Assembly: GCF_003122215.1 (NCBI RefSeq)
Contig: NZ_QEYD01000012.1
Coordinates: forward strand, 62,001-126,000
From: Pararhodobacter marinus
GTDB taxonomy: Bacteria; Pseudomonadota; Alphaproteobacteria; Rhodobacterales; Rhodobacteraceae
Reading direction: 5' to 3'
Length of the DNA stretch: 64,000 nt
The notes under the pieces were generated by a model that did not search any database, was not told where the DNA came from, and was given only the letters and a program-made list of their open reading frames with translations. Both the position numbers and the translations under genes were made by a program. This document shows positions 34,086 to 42,138 of this stretch, piece by piece (the stretch's first letter is position 1; each line of letters begins with the position of its first letter).

Positions 34086-34961
34086 ATGGGAGAAACGAGA
34101 CCGGGGAATCATCGCATGCCGCCGACATCGCAGACGCCGCCGCCCGGCCGGTTGCCGGAGGACGGGCTCGACAGTCCGCTTTCCGTGGCTGATGAGCTCC
34201 GCAGGCGGGACACCATCGCCATGGTCCGCACCGCCCTGGACGAACGCCGGGCGACACTGGCCTTCCAGCCGGTCGTGCAGGCGCGCCTGACCAACCGGGC
34301 GGCGTTCTACGAAGCCTTCATCCGCATCCTGGATCCCCAGGGCCGGGTGATCCCCGCGCGCGACTTCATGGACGACGTGGAAACCCACGAACTGGGCCGC
34401 CGCATCGATTGCCTGGCGCTGGAAATGGGGCTTGCCGCGCTCAGGCAGGAACCGGCGATCCGGCTCAGCGTCAACATGTCCGCGCGCTCGATCGGCTATC
34501 CGCAATGGCTGACGACGCTGGAACGCAACCTGCGCGCCGATCCCGGCATCGCCGAACGGCTGATCCTGGAAATCACCGAAAGCTCGGCCATGGTGATGCC
34601 CGATCTGGTGACGGTCTTCATGGCCGACATGCAGTCGCGCGGGATCTGCTTTGCGCTCGACGATTTCGGGGCGGGCTATACCGCCTTCCGCTACCTGAAG
34701 GATTTCTATTTCGACATCATCAAGGTCGACGGCCAGTTCATCCGCGGCATCGCCCACGATCCCGACAATCAGGTCCTGGCGCAGGCGCTGGTGTCCATCG
34801 GGCGACATTTCGACATGTTCACCGTCGCCGAATCGGTCGAAACGGCGGAGGACGCCCGCTACCTGATCGATATCGGTTTCGACTGCCTTCAGGGCTATTT
34901 CTATGGCATCCCCTCGACCGAAGCGCCCTGGCTGACCTCGCGTCTGTCCAAACGCGCCTGA
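34086..34961 (+). CDS. Stand-alone EAL-domain protein (c-di-GMP phosphodiesterase type)
   Basis: This 291-residue protein is an EAL domain from about residue 40 after a Pro-rich N-terminus. The name motif reads EAF (E76), and the other metal and catalytic positions are intact: N130 (SVNMSA), E162 (EITE), D192-D193 (DDFGAGYTAF), K213, E249 (AESVE) and Q269 (CLQGYF). It therefore probably hydrolyses c-di-GMP, despite L-to-F in EAL and G-to-S in AEGVE. It has no sensor, GGDEF or membrane domain. An alternative start at 34116 would remove ten residues. It lies upstream of the PHB genes and divergent from argH. Confidence 0.85.
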   Translation: MGETRPGNHRMPPTSQTPPPGRLPEDGLDSPLSVADELRRRDTIAMVRTALDERRATLAFQPVVQARLTNRAAFYEAFIRILDPQGRVIPARDFMDDVETHELGRRIDCLALEMGLAALRQEPAIRLSVNMSARSIGYPQWLTTLERNLRADPGIAERLILEITESSAMVMPDLVTVFMADMQSRGICFALDDFGAGYTAFRYLKDFYFDIIKVDGQFIRGIAHDPDNQVLAQALVSIGRHFDMFTVAESVETAEDARYLIDIGFDCLQGYFYGIPSTEAPWLTSRLSKRA

Positions 34962-35131
34962 GCACCCGGACCGTCAGACGATGTCTGCGCAAACGTCACG
35001 CGCTAACGGCGCCAAACCCGGCAAATTGCCTGCGCTTTCCGCACTGCGGCATTGATTTGAAGGGGTGCGGGGCGTAAACCTTCGCGCAGATGCGCGCCCC
35101 TCCGGTCGCGCCGGACGCGAGAGGACTCCCA

Positions 35132-36307
35132 ATGACCAACGTCGTGATCGTATCTGCCGCACGCACCGCTGTGGGCTCGTTCAATGGCAGCTTTGCCAAC
35201 ACCCCCGCGCATGAACTCGGCGCCGCCGTGATCGAGGCCGTCGTCGCCCGCGCCGGCATCGACAAGTCGGAAGTGGCGGAAACGATCCTGGGTCAGGTGC
35301 TCACCGCGGGTCAGGGTCAGAACCCGGCCCGTCAGGCCGCCATCGCGGCAGGTCTGGCCAAGGAAGCCTCGGCCTGGAGCCTCAACCAGGTCTGCGGCTC
35401 GGGCCTGCGCGCGGTCGCTCTGGGCGCCCAGCATGTGCAACTGGGCGATGCCGGCATCGTCGTCGCCGGCGGGCAGGAGAACATGTCGCTCGCCCCCCAC
35501 GTCGCGCATATGCGCGCGGGCTACAAGATGGGCGACGTCAAGTTCATCGACTCGATGATCAAGGACGGGCTGTGGGACGCCTTCAACGGCTACCACATGG
35601 GCCAGACCGCCGAGAATGTCGCCGAGCAATGGCAGATCTCGCGCGAGCAGCAGGACGAATTCGCCGTCGCCAGCCAGAACAAGGCCGAAGCCGCCCAGAA
35701 AGCCGGCAAGTTCAAGGACGAGGTGATCCCCTTCACCATCAAGTCGCGCAAGGGCGAGACGGTGGTCGATGCCGACGAGTACATCCGCCACGGCGCGACG
35801 ATCGAGGCAATGCAGAAACTCCGCCCGGCCTTCACCAAGGACGGCTCGGTCACGGCCGCCAACGCGTCGGGCATCAATGACGGCGCTGCCGCCGTGTTGC
35901 TGATGTCGGCCGAGGAAGCGGAAAAGCGCGGCCTGACGCCGCTTGCGCGCATCGCCTCGTATGCCACGGCCGGGCTGGACCCGTCGATCATGGGCGTGGG
36001 CCCGATCTTTGCCTCGCGCAAGGCGCTGGACAAGGCGGGCTGGAAGGCCGAGGACCTCGACCTGGTCGAAGCGAACGAAGCCTTCGCGGCGCAGGCCTGC
36101 GCGGTCAACAAGGATATGGGCTGGGATCCGTCCATCGTGAACGTGAACGGCGGCGCCATCGCCATCGGCCACCCGATCGGCGCCTCGGGCGCGCGGATCC
36201 TGAACACCCTGCTGTTCGAAATGCAGCGCCGCGGCTCGAAAAAGGGCCTTGCCACGCTGTGCATCGGCGGCGGCATGGGTGTCGCCATGTGCCTCGAGCG
36301 TCCGTAA
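35132..36307 (+). CDS. phaA: Acetyl-CoA C-acetyltransferase (PHB pathway)
   Basis: This 391-residue biosynthetic thiolase starts [19 protein letters not shown]. The nucleophile Cys is in [12 protein letters not shown], the conserved GGQENMS loop follows, and the C-terminal catalytic HPIGASGAR and CIGGGMG motifs are present. It condenses two acetyl-CoA to acetoacetyl-CoA for polyhydroxybutyrate synthesis. The partner acetoacetyl-CoA reductase lies about 1 kb downstream, after a patatin gene. A GAGAGGA-type site precedes the start. Confidence 0.94.
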   Translation: MTNVVIVSAARTAVGSFNGSFANTPAHELGAAVIEAVVARAGIDKSEVAETILGQVLTAGQGQNPARQAAIAAGLAKEASAWSLNQVCGSGLRAVALGAQHVQLGDAGIVVAGGQENMSLAPHVAHMRAGYKMGDVKFIDSMIKDGLWDAFNGYHMGQTAENVAEQWQISREQQDEFAVASQNKAEAAQKAGKFKDEVIPFTIKSRKGETVVDADEYIRHGATIEAMQKLRPAFTKDGSVTAANASGINDGAAAVLLMSAEEAEKRGLTPLARIASYATAGLDPSIMGVGPIFASRKALDKAGWKAEDLDLVEANEAFAAQACAVNKDMGWDPSIVNVNGGAIAIGHPIGASGARILNTLLFEMQRRGSKKGLATLCIGGGMGVAMCLERP

Positions 36308-36329
36308 CCGCCGGACCCGTCACCCCACC

Positions 36330-36350
36330 GGGGCGGCACGCTGCCGCCCC
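36330..36350 (+). terminator. Hairpin after phaA
   Basis: GGGGCGGCA and TGCCGCCCC form a perfect 9-bp stem around CGC, 22 bases after the phaA stop. There is no T tract, so it is a partial terminator or 3' stabiliser between phaA and the patatin gene. Confidence 0.5.
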
Positions 36351-36373
36351 GCGACCGACCGGACCGCGCCCGC

Positions 36374-37231
36374 ATGACCCATCCCGCCCTGACCGATCCC
36401 GACCAGCTGGTCTTTTCCGGCGGCGGGCTGCGCTGCTTCTGGCAGGGCGGGTTCCTGACCCGGCTGGTCCGGGATCGCCCGATGCATCCGCGCCGCGTGA
36501 CCGGGGTCAGCGGCGGCGCGCTGGCCGGGGCGGCGTGGCTTTCGGGGAACGCGCAGCGCCTGCTCGACGTCATGTGCGACGCGTTCGAGCAACGCGACAG
36601 CAATCTCGACCTGTTTAACGCCGATGCCGAGGGCATCACCCCCCATCAGCGGCTTTATTCGCAGGTCGTGGCCGAGGTGCTCGATGACGCGGCACAGGCC
36701 AGGGTGGCCGAGGGGCCGCGGTTCCAGATCCTGATCGCCCATCCGCCGGAAACCGGCCTGCCCACGTTGACCGGCACCGCGCTGGCCGCGGCCTATGAGG
36801 CCGAGCTGCATCTGGTCAACGCGCCGCATTTCGGCTGGGCCGAGAAGATGGGCCTCAGCGCCCGGCTGATCGACGCGAACGAGGCCGCGCGCAACGGCAG
36901 GCTGCCCGATCTGGTCAGCGCCGCGGCGGTGATCCCGCCGGTCTTCGAACCGCCGCTCTGGGACGGGGCGCGCGTCGTCGATGGCGGCATGGCCGATCAG
37001 GCGCCGATGCCCGACCCCGATGAGGGCCCCACGCTGATCCTGCTGACCCGGCGCTACAAGCGGCTGCCCGACGCGCCGGACCGCGTTTACCTGTGTCCGT
37101 CGGACGAGACACCCGCCGACAAGATCGATTTCACCGATCCCGGCAAGTTGCGCCGCACCTGGAAGCTGGGCGAAAGTGACGCCGAGCGAATGCTCGCCAA
37201 GGGCGAAAAGTCTGGAATTGTTGCGCAATAA
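36374..37231 (+). CDS. Patatin-like phospholipase family protein
   Basis: This 285-residue patatin domain has the oxyanion loop FSGGGLRCFW (residues 15-24), the nucleophile GVSGG and the catalytic aspartate dyad in VVDGGMADQAP. It is a short soluble form without a signal peptide or membrane helix. Patatins are lipid acyl hydrolases, and some bacterial ones act on other esters. Its location between phaA and phaB suggests action on PHB granule lipids or polymer, as an inference. It lies on the same strand as both neighbours. Confidence 0.85.
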   Translation: MTHPALTDPDQLVFSGGGLRCFWQGGFLTRLVRDRPMHPRRVTGVSGGALAGAAWLSGNAQRLLDVMCDAFEQRDSNLDLFNADAEGITPHQRLYSQVVAEVLDDAAQARVAEGPRFQILIAHPPETGLPTLTGTALAAAYEAELHLVNAPHFGWAEKMGLSARLIDANEAARNGRLPDLVSAAAVIPPVFEPPLWDGARVVDGGMADQAPMPDPDEGPTLILLTRRYKRLPDAPDRVYLCPSDETPADKIDFTDPGKLRRTWKLGESDAERMLAKGEKSGIVAQ

Positions 37232-37294
37232 TCTTGCGTGATGGCATCCCTGGAAGTAACAACTTTTCTAACGAAGATTTAAAGGAGGAGTGAC

Positions 37295-38017
37295 ATGGCA
37301 CGAGTTGCATTGGTTACCGGAGGCTCGCGCGGCATCGGCGCGGCGATCTCGAAAGCGCTGAAAGACGCGGGCTGCACCGTCGCCGCAAGCTATGCGGGCA
37401 ATGACGAAGCGGCGGCGAAATTCACCGACGAGACCGGCATCAGAACCTATAAGTGGAACGTCGCGGATTACGAGGCGTCGAAAGCCGGGATCGCGTCTGT
37501 CGAGGCCGATCTGGGCCCGATCGACATCGTCGTCGCCAATGCCGGCATCACCAAGGACGCGCCCTTCCACAAGATGACGCCCGAGCAGTGGAACGCGGTG
37601 ATCGACACCAACCTGACCGGCGTGTTCAACACCGTGCACCCGATCTGGCCGGGCCTGCGCGAGCGCAAATTCGGCCGTGTCGTGGTCATCAGCTCGATCA
37701 ACGGGCAGAAGGGCCAGTTCGGCCAGGTGAACTATGCCGCGACCAAGGCGGGCGATCTGGGCATCGTCAAGTCGCTGGCGCAGGAAGGCGCGCGGTTCGG
37801 CATCACCGCCAATGCCGTCTGCCCGGGCTATATCGCCACCGAAATGGTCATGGCGGTGCCCGAGAAGGTGCGCGAATCGATCATCGCGGGCATTCCCGCC
37901 GGCCGCCTGGGCGAGCCCGAGGAAATCGCCCGCTGCGTGGCGTTCCTGGTGTCGGACGATGCGGGCTTCATCAACGGCTCGACCATCAGCGCGAATGGCG
38001 CGCAATTCTTCGTCTGA
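37295..38017 (+). CDS. phaB: Acetoacetyl-CoA reductase
   Basis: This 240-residue SDR has TGGSRGIGAAIS (cofactor), NAGITKDAPF, the catalytic serine in VVVISSINGQKGQ and Y-x3-K in NYAATKAGDLG. The INGQKGQFGQ-N-Y stretch is diagnostic for PhaB-type NADPH acetoacetyl-CoA reductases. It makes (R)-3-hydroxybutyryl-CoA for PHB synthase. A very strong AAAGGAGGAG site precedes the ATG, suggesting high expression, and an intrinsic terminator follows. Confidence 0.94.
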   Translation: MARVALVTGGSRGIGAAISKALKDAGCTVAASYAGNDEAAAKFTDETGIRTYKWNVADYEASKAGIASVEADLGPIDIVVANAGITKDAPFHKMTPEQWNAVIDTNLTGVFNTVHPIWPGLRERKFGRVVVISSINGQKGQFGQVNYAATKAGDLGIVKSLAQEGARFGITANAVCPGYIATEMVMAVPEKVRESIIAGIPAGRLGEPEEIARCVAFLVSDDAGFINGSTISANGAQFFV

Positions 38018-38037
38018 TCCCGGGCGCATGGCTGCAC

Positions 38038-38063
38038 AGGGCGGGGCATGGCCCCGCCCTTTT
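38038..38063 (+). terminator. Intrinsic terminator after phaB
   Basis: AGGGCGGGGC and GCCCCGCCCT form a perfect 10-bp stem with an ATG loop, followed by TTTT. It lies 20 bases after the phaB stop. Confidence 0.88.
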
Positions 38064-38147
38064 GCGTGACCGGAAAGCCCTTGTCCTTTCGCGCCGGTTG
38101 CGTTTCCTTGGCGCCCCGGGGCTGCCCGGTGGGAAAGGGCGAAGGAC

Positions 38148-39038
38148 ATGACACGGGACAAGGCAACCTGGACCGGCTTTTCGGCGGTGGCGCTCTGGGC
38201 GCTGTTGGCCTTGTTCACCGTGGCGTCCGAACCTGTGCCGCCCTTTCTGCTGAACGCGCTGACCTTCGGGATCGGCGGCGCGGTTGGGATCATCTGGCTT
38301 GCCGCGACCGGCGGGCTGCGGTCGCTGCGCAACGTCCCGCTCAGGGCCTATGCCTTCGGCACGCTGGGGCTTTTCGGCTATCACTTCTTGTATTTCACCG
38401 CCCTGCGCATGGCCCCGCCGGCCGAGGCAGGGCTGATCTGCTACCTGTGGCCGCTGTTCATCGTCGTCTTTTCGGGGCTCTTGCCGGGCGAGACGCTGCG
38501 CGCGGGGCACCTGATCGGCGCGTTGATGGCCTTTGCCGGGGCCGCGCTGATCGTCGCCGGGGGGATCGGAGAGCTTTCGGGGGCCTTGGCGGGCTACGGC
38601 GTCGCCTTCGCTGCGGCGCTGACATGGACGACCTATTCGCTGGGATCCCGGCGGCTGCAAGGCGTTCCGACGGCTGCTGTCGCGGTCAACTGCCTGCTGA
38701 CCGCGTTCCTGTCTGTCGGGGCGCATATCGGCCTGGAAGCCACGATCTGGCCGGTCGATGCGACGGGATGGCTGGCCGTGATAGCGCTGGGACTCGGGCC
38801 AGTCGGGCTGGCCTTTTACACATGGGACATCGGCGTGAAGGGCGGAGACATTCAGCTTCTGGGAACGGCGTCTTACGCGGCGCCCCTGTTGTCGACCCTT
38901 GCCCTGGTTCTTGCCGGAATGGCCAAGGCCAGCCTGTCACTGGCCTTGGCTGCCTTGCTGATCACGGGCGGCGCCGTTCTGGCTGCACGCGCCGGATCGC
39001 GCCGTTCAGGCCGCCTTATTCGGCGGCGAGACGCGTAA
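38148..39038 (+). CDS. DMT-superfamily EamA transporter
   Basis: This 296-residue membrane protein has about ten hydrophobic helices in two EamA repeats. The first repeat contains GLFGYHFLYFTALRMAPPAEAGLICYLWPLF-like sequence, and the second IALGLGPVGLAFYTWDIGVKGG. Such proteins export metabolites or amino acids; the substrate is unknown. The 3' end overlaps the convergent DUF465 gene by 23 bases. Confidence 0.85.
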   Translation: MTRDKATWTGFSAVALWALLALFTVASEPVPPFLLNALTFGIGGAVGIIWLAATGGLRSLRNVPLRAYAFGTLGLFGYHFLYFTALRMAPPAEAGLICYLWPLFIVVFSGLLPGETLRAGHLIGALMAFAGAALIVAGGIGELSGALAGYGVAFAAALTWTTYSLGSRRLQGVPTAAVAVNCLLTAFLSVGAHIGLEATIWPVDATGWLAVIALGLGPVGLAFYTWDIGVKGGDIQLLGTASYAAPLLSTLALVLAGMAKASLSLALAALLITGGAVLAARAGSRRSGRLIRRRDA

Positions 39039-39183
39039 TCTCTTCCTTCAGGCGCAACTTCTGCTTCTTCATCTGGGCGATGGTCATGTCATCGGTCCCC
39101 GGAGCACGTTGCGCGGCTTCGACCTGATCGGAAAGTACCTGGTGACGACGGCGCAATTCGTGAAGATGCGAAGTCAGCGACAT
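39016..39183 (-). CDS. YdcH/DUF465 family small protein
   Basis: This 55-residue helical protein starts MSLTSHLHELRRRHQVLSDQ and ends KKQKLRLKEEITRLAAE, which is the conserved DUF465 C-terminal K-K-x-K-L-x-L-K-D/E-E motif. These short coiled-coil proteins are common in Alphaproteobacteria and have no firm function. The ATG at 39183 follows AAAGGAGGA on the minus strand, a strong ribosome binding site. The gene overlaps the end of the EamA gene on the opposite strand. Confidence 0.85.
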   Translation of the reverse strand: MSLTSHLHELRRRHQVLSDQVEAAQRAPGTDDMTIAQMKKQKLRLKEEITRLAAE

Positions 39184-39306
39184 GAGTATCCTCCTTTTAC
39201 GGGTGTCCGTAAGAGAAGTGCACCACATCTTCATGCTTTTGTCACACAAAACCGGAAGGGGATTTGTGGAAATTTGGTTTCACCAGCGGGAACAAGCCGA
39301 GCGCGT

Positions 39307-40053
39307 TCAATCCCAGTCCAGCGCCGCTCCGTCGCGCAGGATCGCCCGCGCCCGGGCGGTGAAATCGTCGCCATCGGCGATATGCGCGGCGCCTTCATGC
39401 ATGACCAGCGGGGCCTGCATGACAAACGCGGCCCGGCTGCCCTTGCGCGCCTGAAGCACGATCCGCCCGGCGGCCCGCTGCTGCCGCGCGGCGATGGGTC
39501 GCACCTTGCACGCAGCGCGGTCACCGATCGCGATCAGCAGTTCGGGCAGGCGTTCGGCCAGGTGGATGAGCGTCAGATATCCCCCCGTTTTCAGCCGCCT
39601 GAGCGCGCAATCCACCCATTCGGAAAGCGGCGTTTCCTCGCGCAGGGCCGCGTCCCGCCCGGCATCGCGGGCAGCGGGGCCGGTGGCGCGGTAATAGGGC
39701 GGGTTGGCCAGAACGTGGTCGAAGGGCACGCGCAAGGCGGCCGGGATCGCCCGCAGATCGCCGGTTTCGATCTGTGCCTCCAGCCGGTTGTCCACCATGT
39801 TGCGGCGCGCCAGATCGGCGTAAAAAGCCTGCCGCTCGATCCCCGACAGCGACAATCCCGCCACGCGGCTGGCCAGCGCGATCAGCGCCGTTCCCGCCCC
39901 GCAGCCCAGCTCCAGCACCGATTGCCCCGCCCGCGCCGGCACGGCGGCGGCCAGAAGCAGCGGATCGGTCGCAGCCCGGTAGCCGTCACGCGGCTGGGCA
40001 ATGGTGAAACGACCGCCGAGATAGACGTCGCGGGTCAGCGTCGGATCAGTCAT
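39307..40053 (-). CDS. TrmN6-like tRNA/rRNA adenine methyltransferase
   Basis: This 248-residue class I methyltransferase has SAM motif I VLELGCGAGTALIALASR, the acidic residue GIERQAFYADLA, and the N6-adenine signature NPPYY (in FDHVLANPPYY). The N-terminus LGGRFTIAQPRDGYRAATDPLLLAA is typical of the TrmN6/YfiC group that methylates A37 of tRNA-Val. The start at 40053 overlaps the DUF2007 stop by 8 bases (ATGACTGA). The exact RNA target is inferred. Confidence 0.82.
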   Translation of the reverse strand: MTDPTLTRDVYLGGRFTIAQPRDGYRAATDPLLLAAAVPARAGQSVLELGCGAGTALIALASRVAGLSLSGIERQAFYADLARRNMVDNRLEAQIETGDLRAIPAALRVPFDHVLANPPYYRATGPAARDAGRDAALREETPLSEWVDCALRRLKTGGYLTLIHLAERLPELLIAIGDRAACKVRPIAARQQRAAGRIVLQARKGSRAAFVMQAPLVMHEGAAHIADGDDFTARARAILRDGAALDWD

Positions 40054-40249
40054 CGACCGGCAGGTTGTTGTCACGCAGGATCGCCTTGGCCATGAAGTAA
40101 TTCTCGTCGCGCACCAGCAGCCGCTGCGGCACGATGGACAACGCGCTCATATGGACGTCCACGGGAAAGGCCTCTATACCTTCCGCCGCAAGAAGCGCCG
40201 TTGCGAAGGGGATGACCGTCGGGTCGGTCGTGCGCAGCAGTTCTTTCAT
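40046..40249 (-). CDS. DUF2007 family protein
   Basis: This 67-residue protein starts MKELLRTTDPTVIPFATALL and contains GIEAFPVDVHMS and the conserved RLLVRDENYFMAKAILRD. DUF2007 is a small beta-alpha fold annotated as a putative signal-transducing protein, with no proven role. It is coupled to the methyltransferase by an 8-base overlap and is divergent from the polyprenyl synthase. Confidence 0.82.
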   Translation of the reverse strand: MKELLRTTDPTVIPFATALLAAEGIEAFPVDVHMSALSIVPQRLLVRDENYFMAKAILRDNNLPVDD

Positions 40250-40301
40250 GAGATCACTAAACGGCAAGCCCTGGAGCTTGTCAAAGCAGAGGCAGCCGCC
40301 G

Positions 40302-41297
40302 ATGAATGTCACCTCCGTCAGCCCGCTCGAAGCCCTGTCTCGAGTCCTGACCGACGACATGGATCGCGTGAACGCCCTGATTCGCACCCGCATGATGTCC
40401 GAGAACGCGCCGCGCATCCCCGAGGTGACGGCGCATCTGATCGAAGCGGGCGGCAAACGCATCCGCCCGATGCTGACCCTCGCCGCCGCGCGGCTCTGCG
40501 GCTATGAAGGCGAGGACCATGTCAAGCTGGCGGCGACGGTCGAATTCATCCACACCGCGACGCTCTTGCATGACGACGTGGTCGATGAAAGCGGTCAGCG
40601 GCGCGGGCGTCCGACGGCGAACCTGCTGTGGGACAACAAGTCCAGCGTGCTGGTGGGCGACTACCTGTTCGCCCGGGCGTTCCAGCTGATGGTCGAGCCG
40701 GGCAATCTGCGCGCGCTGTCGATCCTGTCGAACGCCGCCGCGGTGATCGCCGAGGGCGAGGTGCTGCAGCTCACCGCCGCGCAGAACATCGCCACGACCG
40801 AGGATACCTACATGACGGTGATCCGGGGCAAGACGGCGGCGCTGTTTTCGGCCGCGACGCAGGTCGGGCCGGTCATCACCGGCGCGCCCGAAGAGCAGGT
40901 GCAGGCGATGTTCGATTACGGCGACGCGCTGGGGATCTGCTTTCAGATCGTCGACGATTATCTGGATTACGGCGGCGCCGGGACGGCCATCGGCAAGAAC
41001 CTTGGCGACGATTTCCGCGAGCGCAAGCTGACCCTTCCGGTGATCCGCGCGATTGCCGCCGCCGACGCGTCCGAGCGTGCCTTCTGGGAGCGCACGATCG
41101 CGCGCGGCCAGCAGGACGAGGGCGACCTGGAAAGCGCGATGGCGCTGATGGAGAAACACGGCGCGCTGGCCTCGACGCGTCAGGCGGCTCTGGACTGGGC
41201 CGCGCGCGCCCGCGCGGCGCTGGCCCCCCTGCCCGCGCATCCGCTGAAGGACATGCTGGCCGACCTGTCCGATTTCGTCGTGGAACGCGTCAACTGA
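40302..41297 (+). CDS. ispB: Polyprenyl diphosphate synthase (ubiquinone side chain)
   Basis: This 331-residue trans-prenyltransferase has the first aspartate-rich motif in LLHDDVVDES and the second in FQIVDDYLDY, with GGKRIRPMLTLAAARLCG upstream. Long-chain types lack a bulky residue just before the first motif; here the sequence TATLLHDD agrees with octa- to decaprenyl synthases. It extends isopentenyl diphosphate for the ubiquinone tail. The 3' end overlaps ispE by 8 bases, tail to tail. The chain length is inferred. Confidence 0.9.
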   Translation: MNVTSVSPLEALSRVLTDDMDRVNALIRTRMMSENAPRIPEVTAHLIEAGGKRIRPMLTLAAARLCGYEGEDHVKLAATVEFIHTATLLHDDVVDESGQRRGRPTANLLWDNKSSVLVGDYLFARAFQLMVEPGNLRALSILSNAAAVIAEGEVLQLTAAQNIATTEDTYMTVIRGKTAALFSAATQVGPVITGAPEEQVQAMFDYGDALGICFQIVDDYLDYGGAGTAIGKNLGDDFRERKLTLPVIRAIAAADASERAFWERTIARGQQDEGDLESAMALMEKHGALASTRQAALDWAARARAALAPLPAHPLKDMLADLSDFVVERVN

Positions 41298-42138
41298 CGG
41301 AGGGCAGCGTCCGCGTCGTCATCACGAAAGCCGCCCGCCCTGTCAGCGCCATGGCCGCCGCATCGCGGCTGTCCCGATCGCGGAAAATGCCGAAACAGGT
41401 GGCGCCCGATCCCGTCATCCGCGCCAGCGCGCAGCCGGGCTGGGCCTCGATAACATCCAGCAGGTCGCGGATCGCGGGCATCAGCCTGATCGCGGGCGCC
41501 TGCAGATCGTTGCGCATCCCCCCGAGCCAATCGCAAAGCGCGAGGGCATCCAGCCCTTGGGGCAGCGCGTCGGGCATGGGTGGGTTCTGACGCTCGGTCA
41601 TCGCCTTGAAGACGGCGGGCGTCGACAGCCCCTGCCCCGGATTGACCAGGAGCAGCCACAAGGCCGGGATGCCCGCGAGCGGCGCCACACGCTCGCCCAG
41701 CCCTTGCATCCGCGAGGGCTGCGGCGCGGCCATGCAGACCGGCAGATCGGCCCCCAGCCGCATCAGCGCCCCGGTATCGGGCAAGGGCGTCGCGTCCCGC
41801 TCGGCCAGAAGCCGGATCGCCGCCGCAGCATCGGACGAGCCGCCCCCCATACCCGAGGCGACCGGCAGCCGCTTGTCCAGCGTGAAGGCCGCGCCTTCGG
41901 CCGCCATCAGCCGCGCGGCGCGCAGGATCAGGTTGTCGGGCTCGGGCGCCAGCGCGGCGGCCTGCGGGCCGTGGATATCCAGCGACAGGCCCGGCCCCGC
42001 ATCCAGCGTCAGACCGTCGCCGTGCTCGGTGAACACCACCAGCGAATCCAGCAGGTGATAGCCGTCCTGGCGCTGGCCGGTGACATGCAGCGTCAGGTTG
42101 ATCTTGGCCGGGGCAAGCCGGGTCGTCGGCGCGGGCAT
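41290..42138 (-). CDS. ispE: 4-diphosphocytidyl-2-C-methyl-D-erythritol kinase
   Basis: This 282-residue GHMP kinase begins MPAPTTRLAPAKINLTLHVT. The ATP-binding glycine/serine loop is PVASGMGGGSSDAAAAI, the substrate region is GYHLLDSL, and the C-terminal motif is ARMTGSGATCFG. It phosphorylates the MEP-pathway intermediate. The start overlaps the preceding TPR gene stop by one base (TGATG), so translation is coupled to it, and its 3' end overlaps the polyprenyl synthase. Confidence 0.93.
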   Translation of the reverse strand: MPAPTTRLAPAKINLTLHVTGQRQDGYHLLDSLVVFTEHGDGLTLDAGPGLSLDIHGPQAAALAPEPDNLILRAARLMAAEGAAFTLDKRLPVASGMGGGSSDAAAAIRLLAERDATPLPDTGALMRLGADLPVCMAAPQPSRMQGLGERVAPLAGIPALWLLLVNPGQGLSTPAVFKAMTERQNPPMPDALPQGLDALALCDWLGGMRNDLQAPAIRLMPAIRDLLDVIEAQPGCALARMTGSGATCFGIFRDRDSRDAAAMALTGRAAFVMTTRTLPSVS

